A stretch of DNA of 54,432 nt. Source: Winogradskyella sp. UBA3174. GTDB taxonomy: Bacteria; Bacteroidota; Bacteroidia; Flavobacteriales; Flavobacteriaceae. The stretch covers positions 1-54,432 of the forward strand of contig NZ_DEXW01000008.1 of assembly GCF_002364335.1 (NCBI RefSeq), in the 5' to 3' direction. Every line of letters begins with the position of its first letter. Positions within the stretch are counted from its first letter, which is position 1. Both the position numbers and the translations under genes were made by a program. This document shows, one piece after another, positions 8,301 through 17,639 of the stretch. The notes beneath the pieces were generated by a model. That model was not told the origin of the DNA, did no database searches, and worked only from the letters and a program-made list of their open reading frames with translations.

Positions 8301-10549
8301 AACGGTTACAGAATATTATAGAGGTTATCATAAAATTCAGAATAGCAATAATTATTATTCTAGCTATTTTAATAGGTCTTTCTGGCTATCAAACACTTCA
8401 GAAATTACGTGTAGATAATTCCCTTTCTATTTGGTTTTTAGAAGACGACCCAAGTTATAAGGCTTATATAAATTTTCAAGAAAATTTTGGGTCTGATGAA
8501 ATTTTCATCGCTATGTTACCTGTAGATAACTCTATTGGAGAAAGCGAAATGGAAGCCTTGGAAAATTTACATAAGCAAATTGAAGCATTGCCTTATGTTA
8601 AAACAACGTTCAGTTTGGCAAAGGCTAAATATCCTATTTATGCCAATAATAAAATCAACTTTGATGATTTATATACTAATAAACGGAGTGAGAAAGGCTT
8701 AAAAAGCTTGTTTTCAAAATTGCCAAACATTACTTTCCAATTGGTAACTAAAGACTATAAAAATCAGTTTTTTTATATCCAATTAAATCCAACACCTACT
8801 ATAGAAGAAAAGCGCCAAGCTATTGCTGGTGAAATACGGACAATTATAGAAAAACAATATTCGGATTATTATTTAACTGGTCCGCCTGTTTTAAATGAAG
8901 CTTATAGCAAAGGTATCTATAAAGAAAGTTTAACCTTTGGTATTCTAACAGTGCTTGTTATTACACTAATGCTTTTGTTCTTGCTGCCAAGTAAACGTTA
9001 TTTAATAGTTTCACTCTTATCAGTAGCAATACCAGTAAGTTTGTTGTTTGGTCTTATAACATCTTTAGGATTTGCTTTGAATATGATTTCTATGCTTATC
9101 CCAACCATATTGATGGTATATAGTGTTAGTGACGCGGTTCATATTATTAACATCTACCATAAAGAAGGACTAATAAATAAATCATTGTCTAAAGCTGAAC
9201 TTTTAGCAGTGGCAGTTCGCAAAAGTTTTACACCTTGTTTTTATACAACGCTCACCACTTTTGTAGGTTATTTTGCACTGTATTTATCACCGTTACCAGC
9301 CTTTGTGAATATGGGTGTGTTTACCTGTATTGGTTTGGTGCTTAGTTTTATTTTAGTCTATATTATAACCATTATAGGCTTTAGTTTTATGACTTTAGAT
9401 TTTAAAAACGTCAAACCTGTTTTAAGTGTAAAAAAATATTCTCAAAGGCAATTTATAGAATGGCTCAATGGTATTACATCACACTATAAAAACACAATTA
9501 TTATAGGTTTTACAGCGGTACTTTTATTTGGCACATATTCTATATTTCAAGTGAAAGTAGATACCAATTCGAGAAACCTTTTAGCTGAAGGAAAAGCAAA
9601 ACAAGATTTAAGAACAGTTGAAGTTGCACTCGGCGGAAGCAATAGATTACAGATCAATATTTCTACTGCTAATGGCGACGTTATATTAAATAAATATGCA
9701 ATTAAACAGCTAGAGGTTTTTCAAAATAAATTAGAAGACAACCCTTTAATTTCTAGTCCGGTTTCGGTAATTACGATAAAATCGTTTTTAGAAAAACGGA
9801 CTCCAGTTTTATTTCAATCTAATGTATCCCAAGACAAAATAAAAACTACGTTAGCCAAATTAGATGTTAATGATAACAGTTTCTTTAAATTATTTTCTGA
9901 AGACTTAACCACTGCTGGTTTCACATTAACGTTAATGGAAATGAAAACGTCTGAGCTCGAGCAGGTTCTTGATGATGTAAAACGCGATTTCGAAGCCTCT
10001 TTTGATACTTCTGCTTTCAATCTTAAAATCAATGGATTTGCGGTTGTTTTTTCTCAATTAAATAAGTTCATTTTAGAGACACAGTTTAAATCATTTTTTG
10101 CGGCATTCTTTGTGGCCTTTTTGTGTCTTTTGGTTTTTATAAAAAGTCTAAAGACCACGCTTTTAGTCCTTATCCCAAACCTTCTACCACTAACCGTATT
10201 GGCAATTTTCATGAGTCTTTTAGATATTCCGTTAGATGTAACAACAGCGATGATTACACCTATAATGTTGGGAATAGCTATGGATGATACGATTCATTTA
10301 GTGTATAAATATAGGCTGAGTAAAACCGTATCAGGTTCACCCGAATTACGAATGAATAATGCGATGCGTTATACAGGAGGTGCTTTAATTTCTACAACCA
10401 TTGCATTAGTTGGTGGCTTCTTAATTATAGCTTCGAGTGCTACACCATCTGTTAGAGACTTCGGGTTGCTTTGTTCAGTAACTGTTGCTATTGCTTTAAT
10501 TACGGATATCTTTTATTTGCCTGCGCTTTTGAAGAAGTTTGATAAATAG
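8297..10549 (+). CDS. RND/MMPL-family exporter (HAE3-like)
   Basis: The protein has two repeats of one membrane helix, a large periplasmic loop and a five-helix bundle, about 12 membrane segments over 750 residues. Loops lie at about 40-210 and 420-600. The helix-4 region motifs VYSVSDAVHIINIYHK and GIAMDDTIHLVYKYR occur at equivalent positions in the two halves and include the acidic residues used for proton coupling. MMPL/HAE3 transporters move lipids and hydrophobic metabolites. I chose the ATG at 8297 over the one at 8270 because it makes an ATGA overlap with the upstream stop and gives a normal N terminus (MKRLQNIIE). It likely exports the operon's product. Confidence 0.88.
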   Translation: MKRLQNIIEVIIKFRIAIIIILAILIGLSGYQTLQKLRVDNSLSIWFLEDDPSYKAYINFQENFGSDEIFIAMLPVDNSIGESEMEALENLHKQIEALPYVKTTFSLAKAKYPIYANNKINFDDLYTNKRSEKGLKSLFSKLPNITFQLVTKDYKNQFFYIQLNPTPTIEEKRQAIAGEIRTIIEKQYSDYYLTGPPVLNEAYSKGIYKESLTFGILTVLVITLMLLFLLPSKRYLIVSLLSVAIPVSLLFGLITSLGFALNMISMLIPTILMVYSVSDAVHIINIYHKEGLINKSLSKAELLAVAVRKSFTPCFYTTLTTFVGYFALYLSPLPAFVNMGVFTCIGLVLSFILVYIITIIGFSFMTLDFKNVKPVLSVKKYSQRQFIEWLNGITSHYKNTIIIGFTAVLLFGTYSIFQVKVDTNSRNLLAEGKAKQDLRTVEVALGGSNRLQINISTANGDVILNKYAIKQLEVFQNKLEDNPLISSPVSVITIKSFLEKRTPVLFQSNVSQDKIKTTLAKLDVNDNSFFKLFSEDLTTAGFTLTLMEMKTSELEQVLDDVKRDFEASFDTSAFNLKINGFAVVFSQLNKFILETQFKSFFAAFFVAFLCLLVFIKSLKTTLLVLIPNLLPLTVLAIFMSLLDIPLDVTTAMITPIMLGIAMDDTIHLVYKYRLSKTVSGSPELRMNNAMRYTGGALISTTIALVGGFLIIASSATPSVRDFGLLCSVTVAIALITDIFYLPALLKKFDK

Positions 10550-10561
10550 TTTATTTATCAA
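10539..10561. terminator. Inverted repeat across two convergent stop codons
   Basis: TTGATAAATA at 10539-10548 is the exact reverse complement of TATTTATCAA at 10552-10561, with a 3-base loop. The repeat contains the stop codons of both convergent genes, the RND exporter and the ABC ATPase. It has no GC-rich stem, so it would be a weak bidirectional terminator at best. Confidence 0.4.
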
Positions 10562-11465
10562 TGTTGAAGTGTATTAACCTTTCTTTTTGTAACTCAGAAT
10601 TGTGCTCAATAAAAACAGATTCAGAATTATACTCAGCCTCAACCAACCAAGAATTGCCATTAAAATAAGTGTGTTTTACAATCGCTTTTAAATCGGATTG
10701 TTTTACGATTTTAAGCTGATGTGCATAAACTATTCCGTAGGGTTCAATAACATTAAATTCGCCAAAAAATGATGCTATTAAAGGTGATTTAGGATTTTTA
10801 TAAATTTGCTGAGGTGTATTCTTTTCAATAATTTTTTTGTTGTGAAGTACAATTATTTCGTCTGCAAAGCCAAGCACATCATTTCTGTCGTGTGTGGCAA
10901 CAATACAAACGATATTATTTTCTTTGAGATAATTAAAAACACTCCGTCTTAATGATTGCTTTTGAAAATTATCAATATGACTAAACGGTTCATCTAATAA
11001 TATGATTTCGGGTTGTTTAGCCAATGCTCTAGCTATGGCTACGCGTTGTTTTTGTCCGCCACTAAGGTTTTTAACCTTTGTTTTAGCAAAGGCTTCGAGT
11101 TCTACAACTTTTATGAGTTCTTCTGTGCGTTTTTGTTTTTCTTCAGGATAAAAGCGAGACAAATATTTTCCTATGTTTTCTTCAACAGTAATAAATGGCA
11201 TTAGGTCAAATTCTTGGGCGACATACTTCATGAAGTCGTAGCCGATTACCAGATTGTATTTTGGACCAAGAATTTCTTCATCTTTCCAAAAGATTTGCCC
11301 TTGTTTTAAATCGGATTCACCGTAAATAAGTTTGAGTAATGTGCTTTTCCCTGAGCCACTTTCACCAATAATAGCTAGGTTTTCACCTGCTTTAACATTA
11401 AAGTCAATTGCATTGAGAACAGTTGTTTTAGAATATCCAAATGTGACATTTTTAACTTGTAACAT
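10551..11465 (-). CDS. ABC transporter ATP-binding protein
   Basis: This 304-residue ATPase has Walker A GESGSGKST, signature LSGGQKQRVAIARAL, Walker B IILLDEPFSHID and the H-loop His in VATHDRND. The last 70 or so residues form an extra domain of the kind found after many importer ATPases. I start it at MLQVKNVTFGYS (11465); the longer reading frame to 11504 runs through the terminator of the upstream gene. No permease or binding protein lies nearby, so the transported substrate is unknown. Confidence 0.85.
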   Translation of the reverse strand: MLQVKNVTFGYSKTTVLNAIDFNVKAGENLAIIGESGSGKSTLLKLIYGESDLKQGQIFWKDEEILGPKYNLVIGYDFMKYVAQEFDLMPFITVEENIGKYLSRFYPEEKQKRTEELIKVVELEAFAKTKVKNLSGGQKQRVAIARALAKQPEIILLDEPFSHIDNFQKQSLRRSVFNYLKENNIVCIVATHDRNDVLGFADEIIVLHNKKIIEKNTPQQIYKNPKSPLIASFFGEFNVIEPYGIVYAHQLKIVKQSDLKAIVKHTYFNGNSWLVEAEYNSESVFIEHNSELQKERLIHFNIDK

Positions 11466-11481
11466 TTTACAAAAATACCAC

Positions 11482-11515
11482 AAAAAAACCGCTTGATTTC
11501 TCAAACGGTTTTTTT
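11482..11515 (-). terminator. Rho-independent terminator after the FG-GAP gene
   Basis: AAAAAAACCG pairs with CGGTTTTTTT around a loop that itself has a TTGA/TCAA pairing. On the minus strand it ends in a T run just downstream of the stop codon at 11533. Confidence 0.75.
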
Positions 11516-11532
11516 AATAGTTGTATTGAAAC

Positions 11533-14016
11533 TTATTTTTTTATAAACTTTCGCCTCATGCTTTTTCCTTTAGACTCTAGTCTTAAAAAATAGATTCCGC
11601 TTGTTAAATTAGAAACTTGCAAGGCATTTGATACTAATTTTTGACTATGAACTTTTCGTCCATTGATATCAAAAATGGTAGCTACTCTGTTGGTTAAATT
11701 TGCAGAAGTTTCTATCGTTAAAATATCATCTACAGGATTAGGGTAAATTACCATATCATTTAAGGTGTCGTCTTCAATATTTAAGAATGAACCTTCTACA
11801 ATAGTTTCTGTACTATTTATTGTAGGATTAGGTATAAAATCTATTATGCCTGATGGCCAATAAACAGTAATATTATTAATAGTCGTTTCTGTACCAATAC
11901 CAAAGTGTGTATTTAAACTGCTCATAAATTCAAAACCTTCACCACTTCTTACGTCTCTTATCTGAGTACCTGCACTTGTTGTGATTTCAACTCTAGCACC
12001 AATACCGTTGATATTACTCACTGTCCCTACAGTATTTATTTTTATCCAATTATTAGCATTAGTATTATTAATATGTATTTGACCACTTCTAAATACGTCT
12101 AAGAAACCGTCATTGTTAGCATCTCCAATAGCACCAGTAGGCGGTACGTTATCTGAATAATTAGTAAATGTAAAATCACCATCATTAAATAGAATGTCAC
12201 CGTTAGATAAAATATCTACGAAGCCATCATTATCAAAGTCGGCAGGTGCATTTTCAATACCTAATTGTGCATCTAATACGCCAGACCCTGCAGTTACATC
12301 TGTGAAGGTACCATCACCATTGTTTCTCATTAATTTAGAATCTCCATTGGAAGTACTACTTGCGCCTACATAGACATCCATATGCCCATCATTATTAAAA
12401 TCTGCCCATGCAGAAGACCATGTTTGTACGTTGTCCCCAAGGTTAGAAGAGTTGTTGTGACCAATACCAGGATAATTTGTATCGTACCATCCGTTACTGT
12501 CTGCAATATTTGTAAAAACACCATTGCCATCGTTTCTCCATAATTCGTTTGTGCTTATCGTTGTAGAACCACCACGACATTTCGCTATGAATAAATCCAT
12601 ATCTCTATCGTTATCAAAATCAATCCAAACCGTTCCATAGTTTCCACCACCAGGAGTTAAGCCTAAACCGTTAGGTACAACACCAGTACTTTTACCTTGG
12701 TAGAAGTTTAAACTACCAGAACCGTTATTTATATAATAAACATTTGCTTGCACATCGTGGCATACAAATGCATCGAGGTTACCATCTGTATTAATATCTA
12801 CAAAATTTGAACGTTGTGAGAATACATATTCACCACCAGATATTTCTGTATATGAAGTTCCGCTACTATTAGCTTGCATAAATGTTACTCCACTACCAGA
12901 ACCATAGAGTAAATCATTATAGCCGTTTTTATCAAAATCTCCTGCTGCTAAGCTCCAAGTCGGTAAATTATCTGCTGAAGTTGTAGTGATGTTAGTCGCA
13001 TTAAAACCACCTGAAGATAATTGATAATGTACGTTTATATTAGTTGAACCAATAGAGACAATATCGTCTAAAAAATCACCATTAAGATCTACCAAAGCAA
13101 TGTCATAACTTCCGGTTGTTGCAATGGGGTTTGCCGTAAATGTAACTGGGTAACTAGATAAATCTGTACCTGTTGTAAAACTGGCAGTTTCCCAATTACT
13201 AAAACCTTCAACTAAGCAATTTGCTCTTATATAAACAATATAATTCGTTTCTTGTGTTAAACCAGTGAAATTAGAAAACATGTTAGTTGTGGTTGATCCA
13301 GATGCTGGGACACCACTTGATGCTAACTGTATTGCAACCTCCCAAGATGTTTCATCGCTACCAATAACCCAACTTACTTGAGCGTTATTTGCAGTAACAC
13401 TACTTGTTATAACATTTGATACACTTGGGCAAGCAGGAGGAATAGACGAGCTGATTGTTGGAGAATCTATACAAAACCCCCAACCAAAGGACGTATTGTC
13501 ATCGTAAAAGATACGGTATTTAAAGTTTTGTAATTGGTTCGGTGTAAAAGATATAATATTTAAATTTTCACTAGTATATGCACCAGGTGTACTAGTACAA
13601 AAATCGTCAGTAGCACTAGAGTTGTCTGGAATTGTATTTCCCCAATTTACCCATTGGTTATTATCTGCATCCCAATATTGCAAACTTAAAGTTTGATCAC
13701 TTTGATAGATATTATAAACATAATTGAAAGTAACCAATATATTTGTTTCACTAACACCTGGTGCAGCAGAAAGATCTATTACTGGTGATTCTGCTGCAAT
13801 ATTATTTACTGACGAGCCACCTGCATCATCATCATTAAAAGAAAAAGAAGACGAACCACCTATTGTGGTTGGGTCTGCATCTAAATAATCTGAATCGTAA
13901 GAGCCAGATAACGACCAATTTTCATTTGGCCAGCTAGCAGGTTCATTAATTACTTGTGCTTTAGCGGTAAAGCAAAACAAAGCAAAAGCAAAAGTAAGGA
14001 GTAATAATTTTTTCAT
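11533..14016 (-). CDS. Secreted FG-GAP/VCBS repeat protein with ASPIC and type IX sorting domains
   Basis: The 827-residue protein starts with a signal peptide (MKKLLLLTFAFALFC, cleavage near AKAQ). A jelly-roll-like region follows (to about 185), then a fibronectin type III domain (about 195-285). Repeats with calcium-binding DxDxDG motifs such as DFDNDGFVDI and DFNNDGHMDV span about 290-640. An ASPIC/UnbV domain (GIGARVEITT to VYWPSG) follows, and a C-terminal type A T9SS sorting domain from YPNPVDD to MRRKFIKK. It should be exported by the Sec system and then attached or released at the cell surface by type IX secretion. It lies 10 bases after the cytochrome gene, so the two are probably co-transcribed. 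Confidence 0.88.
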   Translation of the reverse strand: MKKLLLLTFAFALFCFTAKAQVINEPASWPNENWSLSGSYDSDYLDADPTTIGGSSSFSFNDDDAGGSSVNNIAAESPVIDLSAAPGVSETNILVTFNYVYNIYQSDQTLSLQYWDADNNQWVNWGNTIPDNSSATDDFCTSTPGAYTSENLNIISFTPNQLQNFKYRIFYDDNTSFGWGFCIDSPTISSSIPPACPSVSNVITSSVTANNAQVSWVIGSDETSWEVAIQLASSGVPASGSTTTNMFSNFTGLTQETNYIVYIRANCLVEGFSNWETASFTTGTDLSSYPVTFTANPIATTGSYDIALVDLNGDFLDDIVSIGSTNINVHYQLSSGGFNATNITTTSADNLPTWSLAAGDFDKNGYNDLLYGSGSGVTFMQANSSGTSYTEISGGEYVFSQRSNFVDINTDGNLDAFVCHDVQANVYYINNGSGSLNFYQGKSTGVVPNGLGLTPGGGNYGTVWIDFDNDRDMDLFIAKCRGGSTTISTNELWRNDGNGVFTNIADSNGWYDTNYPGIGHNNSSNLGDNVQTWSSAWADFNNDGHMDVYVGASSTSNGDSKLMRNNGDGTFTDVTAGSGVLDAQLGIENAPADFDNDGFVDILSNGDILFNDGDFTFTNYSDNVPPTGAIGDANNDGFLDVFRSGQIHINNTNANNWIKINTVGTVSNINGIGARVEITTSAGTQIRDVRSGEGFEFMSSLNTHFGIGTETTINNITVYWPSGIIDFIPNPTINSTETIVEGSFLNIEDDTLNDMVIYPNPVDDILTIETSANLTNRVATIFDINGRKVHSQKLVSNALQVSNLTSGIYFLRLESKGKSMRRKFIKK

Positions 14017-14026
14017 AGTATTTAAT

Positions 14027-15394
14027 TTAATTGCAGTCGGTATTTAAGTTGTCTATCCACTCTTCAATAAGGTTAACACCTTCAACATGTCTTAATGTTC
14101 TTCCTAAAAGTGGCATCCTGTAAGATTGTTCTAATGAGTTTAGTCTAAAATGTAAAACGGAATTACGAGCATCTCCAGGTTCTACAATACGTGCAAGCCC
14201 CTCTCCAAGATCTGTATCTGGATCTACGCAAACACCCATATTACTTGAGTCTTCTGTATCGTTATAATCAAATCGTAATGGACGATAAGCGCAATGTGTT
14301 TCTTCAGAATGGCAGTGCGCACAGTTAATGTCTAAATAAGCTCTAACTCTTAATTCTAGTGGCTCTGTAGTATTATTATAATCTGGTATGCGAGCAATTG
14401 CACCTGGCAATGAATTTTCTAAATACCCGACACTAATCAATTTATCTAATTGATTTTCTGGGCCATTAGAATAGTCATAGGTTAGGTTTAAATTTCTTGG
14501 TTTTGGTCCAATAGGTTGTGAAACCTCCATCACTTTATGGCATGTATGGCATTCTGGGCCAGCAGGTATTCTGTATTGCACAGAATTTAAGTCACCATTT
14601 TCTAGCCACTGTAGATCAACAAAACTACCACTCAAATCTAAAATTGTTGCATTTTGTTCTTCATTCCAAACATAGTTTGCGAAAATCCAACCATCACTTT
14701 TTTTAATCATTAAACGTGTTTCTAAAATACGCGTTTCGTTATTTGGTACCGTATTATCGTAATAAAAGTTCTTAATCAATACAGCACCAGTTGGGAAATT
14801 TAAAGGAACATCATCATTGATGTAAGTTGCTTTTGAATTGTTTGGCATCCAAACAAAACGCTTCTTTTTAGCGTAATCACTAAAGAGTTTGGCATTTAAC
14901 GTATATGGCACTACACCATAATTAGGATTTAATTCTTTTATATCTCCTTGAAAAAAGTTGTATTCTGCAAGTGTTTGATAAGGTACATTCTCTAAATTAA
15001 AGGACACAGTTGATGTAGAAGTAATAGTTAGAGCAACAGTTTCTGTTTGGCAATTATTTAAAGTGTCGCAAATGGTATATTCAAAAGAATCTTCACCTGT
15101 AACATTTGGGTTAGCAGAATAAATGACAATGTCATCATTTGGATTATTAGGGGTGTTATTAGGGTCACTAATAATAGCCAAACCTTTAGACGGGTTGGTT
15201 ATGGTTACACCACCGTTATTTGGAATATTTAAATCATTTTGAAATATGAAAATCTCAATAGTTGTGTCTTGGGATAATACGACAGAATCTTGCGTTGTCT
15301 CAATAATTAACGGAGTCATAGAGTCATCCGTTCCACATGAAAACATGAACAGAAATGAAAGTAAAAATAAGTTAATTGCGTATTTTTTCTTCAT
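14027..15394 (-). CDS. Diheme c-type cytochrome lipoprotein (SO2930-like) with N-terminal Ig-like domain
   Basis: The 455-residue protein has a lipoprotein signal (LSFLFMFSCG, lipidated Cys near residue 20). A cadherin-like Ig domain (about 35-125, ending DSFEYTICDTLNNC...ALTIT) leads into a catalytic-type region with LNAKLFSDYAKKKRFVWMP. Two CxxCH heme sites follow: CHTCH and CAHCH. This matches the family I know as SO2930/HNE_0200-type diheme cytochromes. I start at the ATG at 15394 instead of an upstream GTG at 15406. It is probably anchored in the outer membrane and acts in extracellular electron transfer or oxidation. Its partner gene immediately downstream is the FG-GAP protein. Confidence 0.82.
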   Translation of the reverse strand: MKKKYAINLFLLSFLFMFSCGTDDSMTPLIIETTQDSVVLSQDTTIEIFIFQNDLNIPNNGGVTITNPSKGLAIISDPNNTPNNPNDDIVIYSANPNVTGEDSFEYTICDTLNNCQTETVALTITSTSTVSFNLENVPYQTLAEYNFFQGDIKELNPNYGVVPYTLNAKLFSDYAKKKRFVWMPNNSKATYINDDVPLNFPTGAVLIKNFYYDNTVPNNETRILETRLMIKKSDGWIFANYVWNEEQNATILDLSGSFVDLQWLENGDLNSVQYRIPAGPECHTCHKVMEVSQPIGPKPRNLNLTYDYSNGPENQLDKLISVGYLENSLPGAIARIPDYNNTTEPLELRVRAYLDINCAHCHSEETHCAYRPLRFDYNDTEDSSNMGVCVDPDTDLGEGLARIVEPGDARNSVLHFRLNSLEQSYRMPLLGRTLRHVEGVNLIEEWIDNLNTDCN

Positions 15395-15534
15395 ACAATT
15401 ATACACACTGTATTAATTAAACAACTAAGTAGATAAAAACCCTACTAATTATTACAATTTATTATCAAAACTAGTGTTTTTTTATTAAAACACTTAAGTT
15501 CCTTAATATGACTAAAGTCAGGTACTTTTAACTT

Positions 15535-17604
15535 TTATTTAAACGTATTATATTTTAGCAGAAAGAAGCGATTTAAAATCCTAAATCTTACGTATTTATT
15601 AAAACGAAAGTATAAATAAATTAGAGGCATTGGAGCTAAGAAAGCTATCACTTTGTTTTTTTTATGTAACATTGGTTTTAACTTCACGAGATACCTAAAA
15701 TATTTTTCGGGTGTCATTAAAAAATGCATAATACTTTTTATAGGATTCTTTATTTTTGGCCTTTCATAAGATATACCAACCTGGTTGTCAGCTACATTTT
15801 GATAAAATCCTTTGCTTAATGCTTCTAAAAATTTAAGCTTTCTGTTGTTTTGAAAAAGTCCAATTTTTAGCGCTAGTTTTGAAATAGATTCTTGCACAAG
15901 GCTAGTGTCATAACATATAGATTCTAAATCCACTAAAAGAGACTTATGTAAATCAAACATCTCTTTTTGGTGATCTTTTATGTGGTTATCATAGAGCCAT
16001 TTTTCTTCTGGCTTGTGGTACTCTAAAGTGAAATCTTTAACATCTAAACTATAACCCAATACACTGCCATGATCTGCAGCAGAAAACTGTTCATAAAGCT
16101 GCATATTAGCCATTAAAACTTTATCGTTATAATTTGTATATGGCATTACCGAAAAATTAAGACCATAACGTTTCGTTTTTGGTTCAATATTGTAAATCTC
16201 ACCTAAACCAAGGTAATAACCAGTGATAGAAATTTCTTTCTGAAAGAATTTATATAGTGACTCTTGCATGGTTCCACCCCATCCAATATCGACTAATGCG
16301 ATCCCTTCATTTTTAATATCGGTATTAAAAGATTCTAAATATGTTTTAAAGGCTTTATGGTTTGATGCTCTGTGTGAATCGTAATACGTTCTAAAAGTTT
16401 TATTTGTTTTAAGTTGCTTAATTTCTGTTGATTTAAAAAAACCGTTAATTGTAGTCTTACTGTCAACATTGAGTTCGTTAACAATTTGTCTTTTTAACTT
16501 TACAGGACAATTAAATGTGACCAAAAAATCATCTATTGATATGTTACTATGTTTTTTACTGAGATAGCCAAACTTTTCTATTTCAATATCTTGTAAAGAA
16601 AATTGTAATGAGGCTTGTCTAGATATTTTTAAATAATGTGTATTTATTTTCTGACTTTTATCTATAAGTGTGAATTCTTGATAAGAGTCGAACAGCTTTT
16701 TTAGATATTGACCTTCTCTAGAAAGGAAATATAAATTTTTTATATTTTCCTTTTTGCATGTCTCATACATACGCTCAACAAATACGTGATAAAAAACAAT
16801 GTATTCAGTATAGGGTATAGCAGAATTTTTATTGGTTAGTTTATAAAGATTATTTATAACATGCTTTAGCTTCTTCTTATCATTACCAAAGTTGTTACGT
16901 TTATTCTTTTTTAAATATTTTTTGTGCGGAAGGTGATAAGCGTTTAAGCCATTTTTTGTAGCATTAGCGTAATCACTTCTAAGATTGTCACCAATCATCA
17001 TTGCGTCACCAGCGTTAATTGATAACTCAGATAATAGTTGCTTATAAATATCGCCTTTATGTTTGCTTTTTTCTAAAGCTGCTGAGCTATAGATACCGTC
17101 AAATAAATCAATAATACCATGATGTTTTAGTAACTTTTCAAAAAGTGACTTAGAACCGTAAAAATCTGAAACAAGATAAACTTTACCTCCATTAGATTTA
17201 AAATACTTTAACGTGTCTAATACATCTTGGTTAATATATTGAACACTACTTTCTGCTCTTACATCAGCGTCTTCGAATAGATTTATAAAGGCATTCTTCT
17301 GTTCATATTGTATAACATTAGAATTTATAAGACGTTTACAAATTTCTTCTTTTAAAGCGTTATATGGAATTTCAAAATCTATTTTATCTAATTTATCTAC
17401 GAGGTAACGTATAGATTCTTGTCTAATAAAGTAAAGCTCATCAATAGACATAGGTAGGCCTAATTCTCTAATCATTAGTTTAGCCCATATTCTTAATGCA
17501 TAATTAGGGTGAACCTTTCTATGAACGATAGTGTCATAGTAGTCTGTAAAAAGAAACTTAATGTTCTTTTCTTCAAGTTGTTTATGTAGTTGGTTAAGTG
17601 ACAA
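15535..17604 (-). CDS. Large HAD-superfamily protein (COG5610-like)
   Basis: The 689-residue protein opens with a HAD motif I of the DxxDT type (FTDYYDTIVHR, D21 and D24). It then has VYLVSDFYGSK (motif II) and MIGDNLRSDYANATKNG (motif IV), giving a full HAD domain over residues 15-230. The remaining 450 residues form an extra region with GWGGTMQESLYKFF, seen in HAD proteins linked to glycan clusters. The start is a TTG; no ATG or GTG lies upstream before the in-frame stop, and motif I would be lost with a later start. No glycan genes lie next to it, so its substrate is unknown. Confidence 0.75.
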   Translation of the reverse strand: MSLNQLHKQLEEKNIKFLFTDYYDTIVHRKVHPNYALRIWAKLMIRELGLPMSIDELYFIRQESIRYLVDKLDKIDFEIPYNALKEEICKRLINSNVIQYEQKNAFINLFEDADVRAESSVQYINQDVLDTLKYFKSNGGKVYLVSDFYGSKSLFEKLLKHHGIIDLFDGIYSSAALEKSKHKGDIYKQLLSELSINAGDAMMIGDNLRSDYANATKNGLNAYHLPHKKYLKKNKRNNFGNDKKKLKHVINNLYKLTNKNSAIPYTEYIVFYHVFVERMYETCKKENIKNLYFLSREGQYLKKLFDSYQEFTLIDKSQKINTHYLKISRQASLQFSLQDIEIEKFGYLSKKHSNISIDDFLVTFNCPVKLKRQIVNELNVDSKTTINGFFKSTEIKQLKTNKTFRTYYDSHRASNHKAFKTYLESFNTDIKNEGIALVDIGWGGTMQESLYKFFQKEISITGYYLGLGEIYNIEPKTKRYGLNFSVMPYTNYNDKVLMANMQLYEQFSAADHGSVLGYSLDVKDFTLEYHKPEEKWLYDNHIKDHQKEMFDLHKSLLVDLESICYDTSLVQESISKLALKIGLFQNNRKLKFLEALSKGFYQNVADNQVGISYERPKIKNPIKSIMHFLMTPEKYFRYLVKLKPMLHKKNKVIAFLAPMPLIYLYFRFNKYVRFRILNRFFLLKYNTFK

Positions 17605-17639
17605 AAGATTTAATTTGGTTAATAGCTAAAAAAGGGATT

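Noticed and set aside
1530..10549. Flexirubin or aryl-polyene cluster
   Set aside because: No aromatic ammonia-lyase, DarA/DarB pair or glycosyltransferase-acyltransferase set is present, and a type III PKS is not part of those clusters.
11466..11504. Longer N terminus for the ABC ATPase
   Set aside because: The extra 13 codons run through the terminator of the upstream gene and precede the conserved start of the ATPase fold.
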